A stretch of DNA of 64,000 nt, from NCBI GenBank assembly GCA_002320605.1, contig DCKG01000028.1, forward strand, positions 62,001 to 126,000. The letters are read 5' to 3'. Origin of the DNA: Bacteroidales bacterium UBA1680 (GTDB taxonomy: Bacteria > Bacteroidota > Bacteroidia > Bacteroidales > UBA932). Every line of letters begins with the position of its first letter. The stretch's first letter is position 1. The position numbers and the translations under genes were made by a program. Below the pieces are notes generated by a model. That model had not been told where the DNA came from. It saw only the letters and a list, made by a program, of their open reading frames with translations, and did not search any database. Positions 26,115-34,138 of this stretch are shown in pieces.

Positions 26115-28601
26115 CTATTCTTCTTCGGCGAGTTGCCTGACGGCAAGCTCCATGTTTCCGCCGAGTTGCTCGGCACGGGCGAGCACCCGCATCTTCTCGG
26201 TCTCCTCCGTCGTGTAGGTGAGGTATTCGGCTTTCGACACTTCGGTGGCATAGACGGCGGACTGCACGCCGCCCAGTCCGATCCACACCTCCTTGTACGA
26301 CCGTGTGGCATCGTTGCTCTGGTTGATGGAGAGTATCTGCCCCCGTTCCTTGTCCGTCAGTCCCAAGAGAGCCTGTATCTGGTCGAACTTGTTCATATAC
26401 TTGCGCTGGTCAAGCAGTATTTTGCAGTCAGAGTTGTTGATGATGGACTCCTTGACAATATCTGAGGAGATGATGTCATCCACCTCCTGCGTCACCACGA
26501 CCGCCTCGCCGAAGAATTTTCGTACCGTCTTGTAGAGGTATTTTATATATCCCGCCATGTTTGCGGACGCAATCGCCTTCCAAGCCTCCTCGATAAGGAT
26601 GACCTTCCGTATCCCTTTCAATCGTCGCATCTTATTAATGAAGAGTTCCATAATGATGATGGTCGTGATGGGAAAAAGGATGGGATGATCCTTTATCGCA
26701 TCGATTTCGAAGACGATGAAGCGTGCGTTCAGCAGGTCGATCTGCTTGTCCGAGTTCAGCAGGTAGTCGTATTCCCCTCCCTTGTAGTACGGCTCCAGCA
26801 CGTTGAGAAAATTGGCCAAGTCAAAATCCTTTTCCCTGACCTTTTTCTCACGGAGCAATGCCGAGTAGTCGGTGGTGAGATACTCGTAAAAGCTGTTGAA
26901 CGAGGGAACGATAGCGTCGTCCGCCTTGATGCGCTCGATAAAGAGCGACACGGCATTGGAGAGGGCAACCTCTTCTGAGCGTGTGGCAGGCTCGTTGTCC
27001 TTCTTCCATAGTGTCAGCAGCAGGGTCTTGATGCTCTCCCGCTTCTCCACATCGAACACCTTGTCCGTCGTGTAGAAGGGATTGAAGCTGATGGGACTCT
27101 CGTCCGAGTAGGTGAAATAGACCCCGTCCTCGCCCTGCGTCTTGTGGCGTATCATCTCGCACAAGCCCTGATAGCTGTTTCCCGTGTCCACCAATACGAT
27201 ATGGGTGTTCTGTTCCCAATACTGCCTCAAGAGGTGGTTGGTGAAGAATGACTTGCCCGAACCCGAAGGTCCCAAGATGAACTTGTTGCGGTTCGTGATG
27301 ATGCCTTGCTTCATCGGCAGGTCGGAGATGTCGAGATGAATCGGCTTGCCGCTGCGGTCAGCCATCTTGATGCCGAATGGAGACAACGAATCACGGTAGT
27401 TGGTTTCCTCATTGAAGAAGCAGACCGCCTGCTCGATGAAGGTGTAAAAGCTCTCTTCTGCGGGGAAGTCGGCTTCATTGCCGGGAATGCCCGCCCAGAA
27501 GAGCGTCGGCACATCCACCGTGTTGTGCCGTGGCTTGCACTCCATCAGTGCAAGCTGGCTGCCCACGTCGTTGCGGATACGGCGGAGTTCCTCCTCGTCC
27601 TCACTCCACGCCAAGACATTGCAATGGCAGCGGACGGAGGTAAGTCCGAAGCTGTGCGCCTCGTTCAGGTACTCGTCGATCCATTGCTTGTTGATTTGAT
27701 TGGAGCGACTGTAACGGGAGAGCGAGTGCATGTTCCGTGCGTTCTTCTCGAAGCGTTGCAGGTTCTCCGCACTGTCGTCAATCAGCACATACTGGTTGTA
27801 GATATGGCTGCACGGCAGCAACAGTCCTACGGGAGCGGCGAAGGAGAGGCGGCAGTCGCTGCGGTCGGTGGAGAGACGTTCGTAACGCATATCCGTACCG
27901 ACCAGTCCGGGCAGGTCTTCCGTATCGGAGAGGGTATGCAGGCAGAGCCGCTTGTCGCCGATACGCATCCGGTCGGCTCTCAGGTCGATGTCCTCCAAGA
28001 CCGTCGTGTCGGAAAGGGAGAGCGAGAAATACTTCTCTATCAGTCCCGGCTTTTCCTCCGTGCCGACAATCTCTTCATCGCTCAGGCGAGAGAGACGAAT
28101 AAAACCGCACTCGTTCATAATCCGCTCAAACTGCTCGGTCGCTTCGATGAACTTGCGGGCGGTATCCTTGTCTCGTACCTCCTTGGGGATGATGTGCCCA
28201 CGGCAGAGCGTGGAAAAATTGCTCTGCTGCCGGCTACGGTTCTTGGTCGTCTTGGTCAGGAACAGGTAGCAGGCGTGGTTCAGGAAGGGTCGCTCGTTGA
28301 AGTGCCGCTCGAAACTGCGGGAGAGGAAACTCATCTCCTCCTTCTGCAAGTCCGGACGGTAGCCCTCCTTGACAAACCAGTCCTGCTTGTGTACGACACT
28401 GTAGGTCGGCAACACTTTGATTGCTTTTACCCAAGCCGAATGAATGGCGGCATACTCCGCGCTCGTCACCGTATAGAGTTCGGGAAGCTCGACCCGGAAG
28501 GCGACCGTGATGTCGGCATCCTTTGAGAGGATGCACCCCTCTTCGACGGCAAGCAGCGGGAAGCGGTTCTCCAGCGTGGTGGCTTTCAGTACGTTTCTCA
28601 T
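26115..28601 (-). CDS. traG: conjugative transposon ATPase TraG (VirB4-like)
   Basis: The 828-residue protein has the VirB4 plan: an N-terminal TraG_N region, then the ATPase domain with Walker A GPSGSGKSFFTNHLL and Walker B KVILIEEAWKAI, and VTQEVDDI motif III. It powers assembly of the mating channel. It overlaps the traF gene by 4 bp (ATGA-type) and its stop lies 32 bp before traI. Confidence 0.95.
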   Translation of the reverse strand: MRNVLKATTLENRFPLLAVEEGCILSKDADITVAFRVELPELYTVTSAEYAAIHSAWVKAIKVLPTYSVVHKQDWFVKEGYRPDLQKEEMSFLSRSFERHFNERPFLNHACYLFLTKTTKNRSRQQSNFSTLCRGHIIPKEVRDKDTARKFIEATEQFERIMNECGFIRLSRLSDEEIVGTEEKPGLIEKYFSLSLSDTTVLEDIDLRADRMRIGDKRLCLHTLSDTEDLPGLVGTDMRYERLSTDRSDCRLSFAAPVGLLLPCSHIYNQYVLIDDSAENLQRFEKNARNMHSLSRYSRSNQINKQWIDEYLNEAHSFGLTSVRCHCNVLAWSEDEEELRRIRNDVGSQLALMECKPRHNTVDVPTLFWAGIPGNEADFPAEESFYTFIEQAVCFFNEETNYRDSLSPFGIKMADRSGKPIHLDISDLPMKQGIITNRNKFILGPSGSGKSFFTNHLLRQYWEQNTHIVLVDTGNSYQGLCEMIRHKTQGEDGVYFTYSDESPISFNPFYTTDKVFDVEKRESIKTLLLTLWKKDNEPATRSEEVALSNAVSLFIERIKADDAIVPSFNSFYEYLTTDYSALLREKKVREKDFDLANFLNVLEPYYKGGEYDYLLNSDKQIDLLNARFIVFEIDAIKDHPILFPITTIIIMELFINKMRRLKGIRKVILIEEAWKAIASANMAGYIKYLYKTVRKFFGEAVVVTQEVDDIISSDIVKESIINNSDCKILLDQRKYMNKFDQIQALLGLTDKERGQILSINQSNDATRSYKEVWIGLGGVQSAVYATEVSKAEYLTYTTEETEKMRVLARAEQLGGNMELAVRQLAEEE

Positions 28602-28975
28602 TCTTTCTCCTCCTTTCCTTTGTTCATTCTTTTATTCTCTCCTCTCTTTCGTCTCGGCAGTTCCTTGTGCCGCAGCAGACGGGGAATGCGTCGTCGGTTG
28701 ATGAGGTATCGGGGATGGCTGTGCAGCGCGGAACGCTTCATCAGCCCGTGTTCCCCGTACTTCCTGTTCAGGGAGAAGGTCTGCCACACCAGAACGGATG
28801 CGGCAGTCCCTCCGAAGCCGATACAGATCCATTGACTGACACCCGCCATATAGAGGATGACAAACAGCACGAAAAGGGCGAGAAGCCCTCCGGCGAAAAT
28901 GAACAGGTATTGGCTTTTGAGTCCCTGAAACTCTACCGAGCGACCGATTCCCTTGTTGATGGGATAGGTCTCCAT
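28598..28975 (-). CDS. traF: conjugative transposon protein TraF (DUF4133, VirB3-like)
   Basis: The 125-residue protein begins METYPINKGIGRSVEFQGLK, the conserved start of the TraF/DUF4133 family, followed by two membrane segments (about 27-45 and 50-68). The C-terminal third is very basic (RRKRGENKRMNKGKEEKE) and its last codons overlap the TraG start. VirB3-like proteins sit next to VirB4 in the inner membrane. Confidence 0.9.
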   Translation of the reverse strand: METYPINKGIGRSVEFQGLKSQYLFIFAGGLLALFVLFVILYMAGVSQWICIGFGGTAASVLVWQTFSLNRKYGEHGLMKRSALHSHPRYLINRRRIPRLLRHKELPRRKRGENKRMNKGKEEKE

Positions 28976-28979
28976 AGGC

Positions 28980-29279
28980 TTAGAGGAAGAAACTTCTCAG
29001 GATGGTGGCTGCCACGATGAGGAAAATACACGCTCCAAACCAGCTTGCGGCGGTCTTCGAGGTGTCGGGATCGCCGGACGAGAACTTGGAGTAGACCTTT
29101 ACCCCACCGATAAGTCCCACGACCGCACCGATGGCGTAGATAAGTTTCGTGGCGGGGTCGAAATAGGAAGTCACCATGTTGGTGGCTTGGTTGATGCCCG
29201 ACAAGCCGTTGCCTTGGGCAAAGGCAGAGGAAATGGAAAGCAGCAGGACGGCTGCGATTAGAAAATGTCTTTTGGTCAT
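28980..29279 (-). CDS. traE: conjugative transposon protein TraE (DUF4134, VirB2-like)
   Basis: The 99-residue protein has a signal peptide (MTKRHFLIAAVLLLSISSAFAQ), GNGLSGINQATNMV and two further hydrophobic segments, the plan of TraE/DUF4134. It is the probable pilin-like component. It lies 4 bp before traF. A degenerate copy of the leader motif is found 60 bases upstream at 29340-29362. Confidence 0.9.
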   Translation of the reverse strand: MTKRHFLIAAVLLLSISSAFAQGNGLSGINQATNMVTSYFDPATKLIYAIGAVVGLIGGVKVYSKFSSGDPDTSKTAASWFGACIFLIVAATILRSFFL

Positions 29280-29423
29280 AAATCTTTGTTTTGTGCCAAG
29301 AGGATTGGATAGGTCCTCCCGACGGATGAATACTGTTGTTACTTTCGGATTTCAGTGGTGGCTTCTCTCTCAGGGTCAGCCGTACTCTTTTTCTTTCATC
29401 GTCCTTGATGTTTAATGGGTTTG

Positions 29424-30032
29424 TTACTGTTTGTCCCTGCCGTCAGAGGGAACATAAAGTTCTTCAAAACGGCTGCGGACAATATCGTCTATCGTGGAAG
29501 AACGGACTGTGTCGCTTCTGAGTGTTTCCATCAGACGGGTGCCTTCCAACTCGGTCAGCGTCTCACTGGCTCTTTGTCGCTCCGCTATGGAAGAGGCGTT
29601 TCGGTGTATGACCGACAAGGCTTCCTGCACCCGTTCAAAGTCAATTCCCGTGGCGTATTCGCTTTCCCCCTGTATGGGAAGTTCTTCGTCCTCCTCTTCA
29701 AACGATGGTGCATCCGAAGACTCATACGTTAAAGGAATCTCATCTATGTCGGGCAGATTATCCGGCTCTTCCGATGGATTTTGTCCGTTTTCAGGAGCAA
29801 ATGTAGAAGCCTTTTTTGCTTCCGCCTCGCCTTTTGGATAACTGCGTACTTGTGGCTTCGAGTGGCATACCTGAAAGCGACTTTTACCGATGATTTCAGC
29901 CTCGGAAACCTCTTCTGTGGGACTTTCCATTTTGGCTTTTCTCCTTGCCGTCCTCTTTCTCCGTTCGTATCCGAAGAACAGAAGCAGCCACAGGAGATAG
30001 AGCACGAATGCGATAAAAACTACTCGGAACAT
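29424..30032 (-). CDS. TraD-like membrane-anchored acidic protein
   Basis: The 202-residue product has an N-terminal membrane segment (MFRVVFIAFVLYLLWLLLFFGY), a short basic stretch (ERRKRTARRKAK) and a long acidic tail with many Glu and Asp. It overlaps the ParA-like gene by 13 bp. I do not recognise a domain; the position in the operon corresponds to traD of CTnDOT-like elements. The coding sequence contains a minus-strand promoter signature (29798-29866), the same as the other transfer and excision promoters. Confidence 0.7.
   Translation of the reverse strand: MFRVVFIAFVLYLLWLLLFFGYERRKRTARRKAKMESPTEEVSEAEIIGKSRFQVCHSKPQVRSYPKGEAEAKKASTFAPENGQNPSEEPDNLPDIDEIPLTYESSDAPSFEEEDEELPIQGESEYATGIDFERVQEALSVIHRNASSIAERQRASETLTELEGTRLMETLRSDTVRSSTIDDIVRSRFEELYVPSDGRDKQ
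29798..29866 (-). promoter_or_regulatory. promoter A: GCCACAAG box plus TACATTTG -7, inside the traD-like gene
   Basis: The minus strand has CGAAGCCACAAGTACGCAGT (29860-29841) and TA TCC after it, and TACATTTG at 29805-29798. The GCC of the box starts at 29856, 51 bp from the first T of the -7. Same layout as promoters B, C and D. It would add transcription of traE to traQ. Confidence 0.55.
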
Positions 30033-30775
30033 AGGCGGGAGATGATTTCGAGGAGCTCTTTTCCCAAACCGTCGGCAAGCCGACCTGATGTCCCGCCACA
30101 GGGAGAACGGAGCGTACAAATACCAGCCTTACTGTCAGCGAAGCAGGGACGGAAATGTCTGGAATATGGTAAGGAGGTCTGCATAAGTACAGCTCCCGTT
30201 TCATCGGCAAGCGTCCGACAGCGTTCTTGGACTTCATCTTTTTCCCAAGAGCCGACCATGTTGCGAAGCAGATAGAGTTCCCTGATGTTTCCCTTGCCCA
30301 TGGTCAATATCTGTTCGCCAACAATCTCAATGAAGCGGCGGACGGCATCGGTATCCATCGGGTTGCCCGTAACGGGAAAGATGACCGCATCCATACGGGT
30401 CAGCAATTCCACCGTCCCTTCGGTTCGCATCAATGGAGGAAGGTCGAAAAAGACACACTTGGGGCGAACTTCCGCTTGGAGTCGCTCTGCTTCATTCCAT
30501 GCTTTTGCTACGGGAACGCAGACGATTGGATAGGGTTGGAGGCATAATGGTTGCCGCATCGGATTTTTGAGACTCTTATCGGAAAATCCTTGTTTTTGTC
30601 CCTCAGTTTCTTTTCCACGCAGGTAAGCCGTCGTATAGAGCGGATAATTACAGTCTATTACCGCAACGCTGTATCCTAAATGATAGTGAAGGGTACTTGC
30701 CGCAAGTATGGTAAGCGTGGTTTTGCCAACGCCTCCCAAAGGGGATGCAATGGCGATGTGAATAGGATTGCTCAT
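30020..30775 (-). CDS. ParA/MinD-like P-loop ATPase, second copy
   Basis: The 251-residue protein starts MSNPIHIAIASPLGGVGKTT, a deviant Walker A (PLGGVGKTT) typical of ParA/MinD, with DLPPLMR as Walker B-like and an intact central region. It resembles the ParA-like protein at 32174-32956 in length and plan but is divergent (SPLGG instead of STQKGG). Such ATPases position DNA or transfer machinery; two in one tra operon is unusual to my knowledge of CTnDOT, where TraA is the ParA-like protein. Confidence 0.82.
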   Translation of the reverse strand: MSNPIHIAIASPLGGVGKTTLTILAASTLHYHLGYSVAVIDCNYPLYTTAYLRGKETEGQKQGFSDKSLKNPMRQPLCLQPYPIVCVPVAKAWNEAERLQAEVRPKCVFFDLPPLMRTEGTVELLTRMDAVIFPVTGNPMDTDAVRRFIEIVGEQILTMGKGNIRELYLLRNMVGSWEKDEVQERCRTLADETGAVLMQTSLPYSRHFRPCFADSKAGICTLRSPCGGTSGRLADGLGKELLEIISRLCSE

Positions 30776-30798
30776 GATTTTTCTTTGATGGGTGAATA

Positions 30799-31392
30799 CT
30801 ATATCTTGATGAACTTGCTGTAATCGAAGCTCCCGGACTGAACCGCCTTGGGAGCTTGATTCATGACACGCTCCAACAATTCATGGACACGTCCACCGGC
30901 AACTTTCTCTATCTCTTGGAGCATCGGTGAATCGTGCAGCTTACAGATGGTTTCTGCCGCTTTGACCTCTTCCTCTATGGGAGCCTCCTTACGGGACAGG
31001 ACACTGCCCATGTGGTGCAGTTCTCTCGCTGTGATGCTCTCCGAGAGAGAATGGCTTTCTCCCTCGAACTCCACCTGAACGTACTCCTCTTCACTTTCCA
31101 TATCTTGAAGTTCCGAAGATGGAACAGGCTCGCTATTCTCCGCGTTCTCACTCTCTTCTTCGAGCATTATGGGAAGTTCGGCCAGCAGGACGTTCTCCTC
31201 TTGCGCGAACTCCCGCTTGGGAATACGGATGGTAACAACGACTTTGGCTTTTCCCCGTTCCTTGAAGAAGAGTCTTAGGTCTTGATAAAGTTTCTTGGCT
31301 TTTCGATAGATGTCGTACAGGAAGCGCACGACCTGTACGCTGCCGAGATAAGCTAAGCCTACCAGCAGCAGAATGAAGATTACCTGCTTCAT
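30799..31392 (-). CDS. membrane-anchored acidic coiled-coil protein of the tra operon
   Basis: The 197-residue protein has an N-terminal membrane segment (MKQVIFILLLVGLAYLGSVQ) and a basic juxtamembrane part, then a strongly acidic stretch and a C-terminal helical part ending QSGSFDYSKFIKI. It overlaps the DUF3408 gene by 4 bp and is 23 bp before the ParA-like gene. No family recognised. Together with the traD-like gene it makes a pair of acidic membrane-anchored proteins flanking a ParA-like ATPase, a possible polar scaffold (inference). Confidence 0.65.
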   Translation of the reverse strand: MKQVIFILLLVGLAYLGSVQVVRFLYDIYRKAKKLYQDLRLFFKERGKAKVVVTIRIPKREFAQEENVLLAELPIMLEEESENAENSEPVPSSELQDMESEEEYVQVEFEGESHSLSESITARELHHMGSVLSRKEAPIEEEVKAAETICKLHDSPMLQEIEKVAGGRVHELLERVMNQAPKAVQSGSFDYSKFIKI

Positions 31393-31763
31393 CGCTCGAA
31401 TCGTTTACGGAATTGTTGCTCGAACAGGGCGTCTATCTCATCGCGATGGGTATCAAGATGGTGACGGATGATATTGTCGATATAGGCAGAAAGAGGCAGG
31501 CTGTTGCCTGTGATTGTGCCTACGATACAGGCTATCTCATCTTTAATCTGCTGGGAAACATAGACGGAAACTCCCTTTTCCATGATGTGCCGTTTCAGGA
31601 AGGTCTCCTCGTAATCACCGACCTCTTGTTTCGGCTTTCCCTTTCCTGTCTCCGAACGCTCTATCAGCGTGGTGGAATTACGGATAGTCACCTTGGATGA
31701 TACACTCTTGTTTTCCATGCGGGCAGTCTGCCCTGCATTCTGTCTTACATTTTGTTTCTTCAT
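31389..31763 (-). CDS. DUF3408-type protein (TraC-like)
   Basis: The 124-residue protein ends with the DUF3408 signature: HIMEKGVSVYVSQQIKDEI, then IIRHHLDTHRDEIDALFEQQ. The N-terminal half is basic and poorly structured. It resembles the neighbouring gene product at 31765 (parallel C-terminal domains). These are probably ribbon-helix-helix-like DNA-binding companions of the ParA ATPase. The start at 31763 avoids overlap with the upstream gene. Confidence 0.8.
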   Translation of the reverse strand: MKKQNVRQNAGQTARMENKSVSSKVTIRNSTTLIERSETGKGKPKQEVGDYEETFLKRHIMEKGVSVYVSQQIKDEIACIVGTITGNSLPLSAYIDNIIRHHLDTHRDEIDALFEQQFRKRFER

Positions 31764-31764
31764 C

Positions 31765-32196
31765 TTACAATAGTTTTTTGAATTTGAGTTCATTTAATCT
31801 GTTTATTTCGTCCTTATAGACTTTAAAGTGGTGGAGGATGATGTTCTCGGCGTAGATCCCGATAGTCATTTCCCTGTTTTTCATCGACATGACTATCTCT
31901 GCCAGTTTTTCCTGCAATTCTCTGGCGACATAGATGGTCTTACGGTCTTTCAGATTGTTGCGGTAGATAAACAGAGATTCGTAGTCTCCTTTGGGAAGCC
32001 TGCGACGAGTTCGACTTGTGGAACGTCTTGCGTCTTCCTGTTCTTCGACATCATCTGATACTTCCAATTCATCTTCCTTGGATTCTTTGGGAACGGGTAA
32101 AACTTCTTCCCGAGGCTTCATTGGGATGCCCTGTGAAATCAACTCCCGAATAGCTGCAGGATCGACTTTCCCTTTATTCTTCTCTGCCATAAGCAT
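31765..32196 (-). CDS. DUF3408-type protein (TraB-like)
   Basis: The 143-residue protein has a basic/acidic N-terminal linker and the DUF3408 domain: KTIYVARELQEKLAEIVMSM and NIILHHFKVYKDEINRLNE. It overlaps the traA-like ParA gene by 23 bp. Start either at 32196 or at the second ATG, 32190. Together with 31389 it forms a tandem pair, as in CTnDOT traB/traC-like positions. Confidence 0.8.
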   Translation of the reverse strand: MLMAEKNKGKVDPAAIRELISQGIPMKPREEVLPVPKESKEDELEVSDDVEEQEDARRSTSRTRRRLPKGDYESLFIYRNNLKDRKTIYVARELQEKLAEIVMSMKNREMTIGIYAENIILHHFKVYKDEINRLNELKFKKLL

Positions 32197-32956
32197 TTGG
32201 TTTTACGATGGTTAAAATTTCCTCCACAAGTTCTTTCAGGCGGCTGCCTCTGAGCAGTGTTCGGGATGCGGGGAAAATAGTGGAGCGAAACAGTGTCGCC
32301 CCATTATCTGTCGCTTCCTTCTTATAGCGGGTCGTATTGGGGATAGCTGTATGCAAAAGAGGGAGTCCCAGTTCTGCAATCACTGTTTCGTACATCGCAT
32401 AAAGAGGTGTTTTCTCTCTGCCGTCCACCATGTTCCAGAAGAGGAATATCCCTTTGTTTTCTGTCTGTGGATTGTCGGTAATGCCCGTCTTGATGACAGA
32501 GGCAAAACTCAGGGTACTCTCCAATGAGATACGGTCCGCCGAAATAGGAGTAAAGATGTAGTCCATTCCAGAGAGTGTGCTTACCACACCATCGTTGTTG
32601 ATGGTTCCGGGCAGATCGAAGAATACAAAGTCCGTTGTGGATTCCTGCTCTTCTATATATCCCTGTACCAGATCAATAGCGGTTTCAGGCGAAGTGCAGA
32701 GAATGGTGTATGCGGGCTTTTGAAGTCGTGAGAATTGTTCGATCGCAAGTTCTTGCAAGGATTGGTTCCGTTCCAGACCTTTAGCATCACGTTTTCTCAT
32801 TTCGTTGATACTGAACTGCGGGTAGTCGCAATCCACGACAAGGACATTGTATCCGCAGACATAGTGCAGGTAGCTTGCCGCCAGGACCGTAAAGGTCGTT
32901 TTGCCGACACCACCCTTCTGGGTGGAGAAGGCGATAAAAACAGGTTTCTTTTTCAT
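32174..32956 (-). CDS. traA: ParA-family ATPase TraA
   Basis: The 260-residue protein has the deviant Walker A STQKGGVGKTTFTVLAA, DCDYPQFS (A') and FFDLPGT, typical ParA. It is the first gene of the leftward transfer operon; promoter B (33337-33400) lies 380 bp upstream. ParA proteins of this kind are TraA in CTnDOT and may position relaxosome or channel. The downstream DUF3408 gene overlaps by 23 bp. Confidence 0.9.
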   Translation of the reverse strand: MKKKPVFIAFSTQKGGVGKTTFTVLAASYLHYVCGYNVLVVDCDYPQFSINEMRKRDAKGLERNQSLQELAIEQFSRLQKPAYTILCTSPETAIDLVQGYIEEQESTTDFVFFDLPGTINNDGVVSTLSGMDYIFTPISADRISLESTLSFASVIKTGITDNPQTENKGIFLFWNMVDGREKTPLYAMYETVIAELGLPLLHTAIPNTTRYKKEATDNGATLFRSTIFPASRTLLRGSRLKELVEEILTIVKPNAYGREE

Positions 32957-33336
32957 TGTCTTTTTGAGTTTAATTCTACATATACTTTATCACAGGAGTC
33001 TGCCCGTGTCAGTTGATTCATTCCAATGCCGATTTCCTCATCTGTTCGGATGCCCCGACGTTCGGGGAACTCCGTTTGTGCAGAGGGGTATATGCCAATG
33101 AAGACGGCGGTCCTCGCCTGCGTAAGAAGTGGAGTTGTCCATCCCTTCATTCAGGAATCCCGTCGCGGATTTCCGTCTGTCTTCATCAGGACAATTGTAC
33201 CGTCGTTCGCAGATACACCTCTTCGATTGCATTGTCGAAGTCCCATCCGAATTTGTCGTATATCCCCTCGAAAAGGAGGATCCACCATTAACTGCATTTA
33301 TGACGGTGGACATCTTCGATTTTCTGTTCGACAGGG

Positions 33337-33400
33337 CAAATATAGATGCCTTTCAAGCTGATTTTGCCCCCTTTTTATTAAGTGTGTACTTGTGGCTTCG
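33337..33400 (-). promoter_or_regulatory. promoter B: GCCACAAG box plus TATATTTG -7, for the tra operon
   Basis: The minus strand reads TCGAAGCCACAAGTACACAC from 33401 and TATATTTG at 33344-33337. GCC starts at 33396, 52 bp from the -7, the same as promoters C and D. A weaker repeat GAAGCCATAAATA lies 21 bp further upstream. It should transcribe traA and the following genes. Confidence 0.62.
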
Positions 33401-33453
33401 ATTTGGTTATTTATGGCTTCGTTACTTGTAACTCGTTTATACACAATAGGTAG

Positions 33454-33461
33454 TAACTTTG
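33454..33461 (+). promoter_or_regulatory. -7 box TAACTTTG of the mob operon
   Basis: GTAACTTTGC at 33453-33462 contains a TAnnTTTG box. It lies 264 bp upstream of the mobA-like start and no clear -33 TTTG is present. The transcript would carry the putative oriT region. Confidence 0.4.
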
Positions 33462-33544
33462 CACCCAAGCGATGAGCCGGTGCATTGGAGGCATTAGGAT
33501 ACATTCTTTTCGAGAAGGTGATGCTCCATCCTTCAGGACGGATT

Positions 33545-33564
33545 TATTTGCGTCCGTGCAAATA
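33545..33564. repeat. inverted repeat TATTTGC/GCAAATA in the putative oriT region
   Basis: TATTTGC (33545-33551) and GCAAATA (33558-33564) are perfect arms around a 6-nt loop (GTCCGT), about 160 bp upstream of the mob genes. A hairpin next to the nic site is typical of oriT, but many such repeats occur by chance. Confidence 0.35.
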
Positions 33565-33702
33565 GCAAGGTATGTCTTATGCAGCATGACTTCGTTTTTG
33601 CAGCATAAAACCCTTGCTCTTGCAGAGAGCTGAAAAAACTCCGAAGTCGTTTTTTCTTGAAAGGGAGAATGCGATGCCTCAAATGCCGGTGATGTCGTGA
33701 AA

Positions 33703-33720
33703 CACTAAAATCCAAAGTAA
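33703..33720 (+). promoter_or_regulatory. leader motif CACTAAAATCCAAAGTAA before the mobA-like gene
   Basis: CACTAAAATCCAAAGTAA lies 4 bases before the ATG at 33725. Near-identical sequences precede traN, traI, the Exc-like gene and the HTH gene at 60750. Confidence 0.55.
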
Positions 33721-33724
33721 GTAA

Positions 33725-34138
33725 ATGAGACAAAAGGGAATGAGGAGTATAAGCTCCAAAGAGAAGACGGAGAAGCGTGTTTCCGTCAATTTCACGCCTA
33801 CTGAATTTGCACAATTCCTATCTATGAAGGAAGCGGCAGGTGTTCAGAGTTTATCGGCTTTCATCAAGGCAAGAGTCTTTGATGAGACCTTTCGGGTGAT
33901 AAAAGTGGATCGCTCGTTGCTCGATTATTATCAGAAACTGACGACTTTGTATGGGCAATTTCGCAGTGTCGGGGTGAATTATAACCAGACGGTAGTCGCT
34001 CTGAAAAGCAATTTTACAGAAAAGAAAGCCTTTGCGATGCTCGCCAAGTTGGAGAAAATGACACTCGAATTGGCGGTTATTGGAGGTGAAATCGTACAAC
34101 TTACCCGTGAATTTCAGGAGAAATGGTCGCAAAAATAA
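33725..34138 (+). CDS. mobilisation accessory protein (MobA/MobC-like relaxosome protein)
   Basis: The 137-residue protein has an N-terminal ribbon-helix-helix-like part (KRVSVNFTPTEFAQFLSMKEAAGVQ) and a C-terminal MobC-like helical domain (TTLYGQFRSVGVNYNQTVVALK). Such proteins bind oriT and help the relaxase nick. It overlaps the relaxase gene by 16 bp, as in mobAB pairs of this ICE family. Its start is preceded by the leader motif. Confidence 0.87.
   Translation: MRQKGMRSISSKEKTEKRVSVNFTPTEFAQFLSMKEAAGVQSLSAFIKARVFDETFRVIKVDRSLLDYYQKLTTLYGQFRSVGVNYNQTVVALKSNFTEKKAFAMLAKLEKMTLELAVIGGEIVQLTREFQEKWSQK

Larger units (their letters stand above)
32957..33724. other. intergenic region between tra and mob operons, probable oriT
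   Basis: About 770 bp without a credible gene, between the divergent ParA and mob genes. It contains minus-strand promoter B, a + strand TAACTTTG box (33454-33461) and several inverted repeats near the mob genes, among them TATTTGC/GCAAATA at 33545-33564 and nested TTATGC/GCATAA repeats at about 33578-33605. An origin of transfer normally lies just upstream of the relaxase and its accessory protein; no nic site can be read with certainty. Confidence 0.45.
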
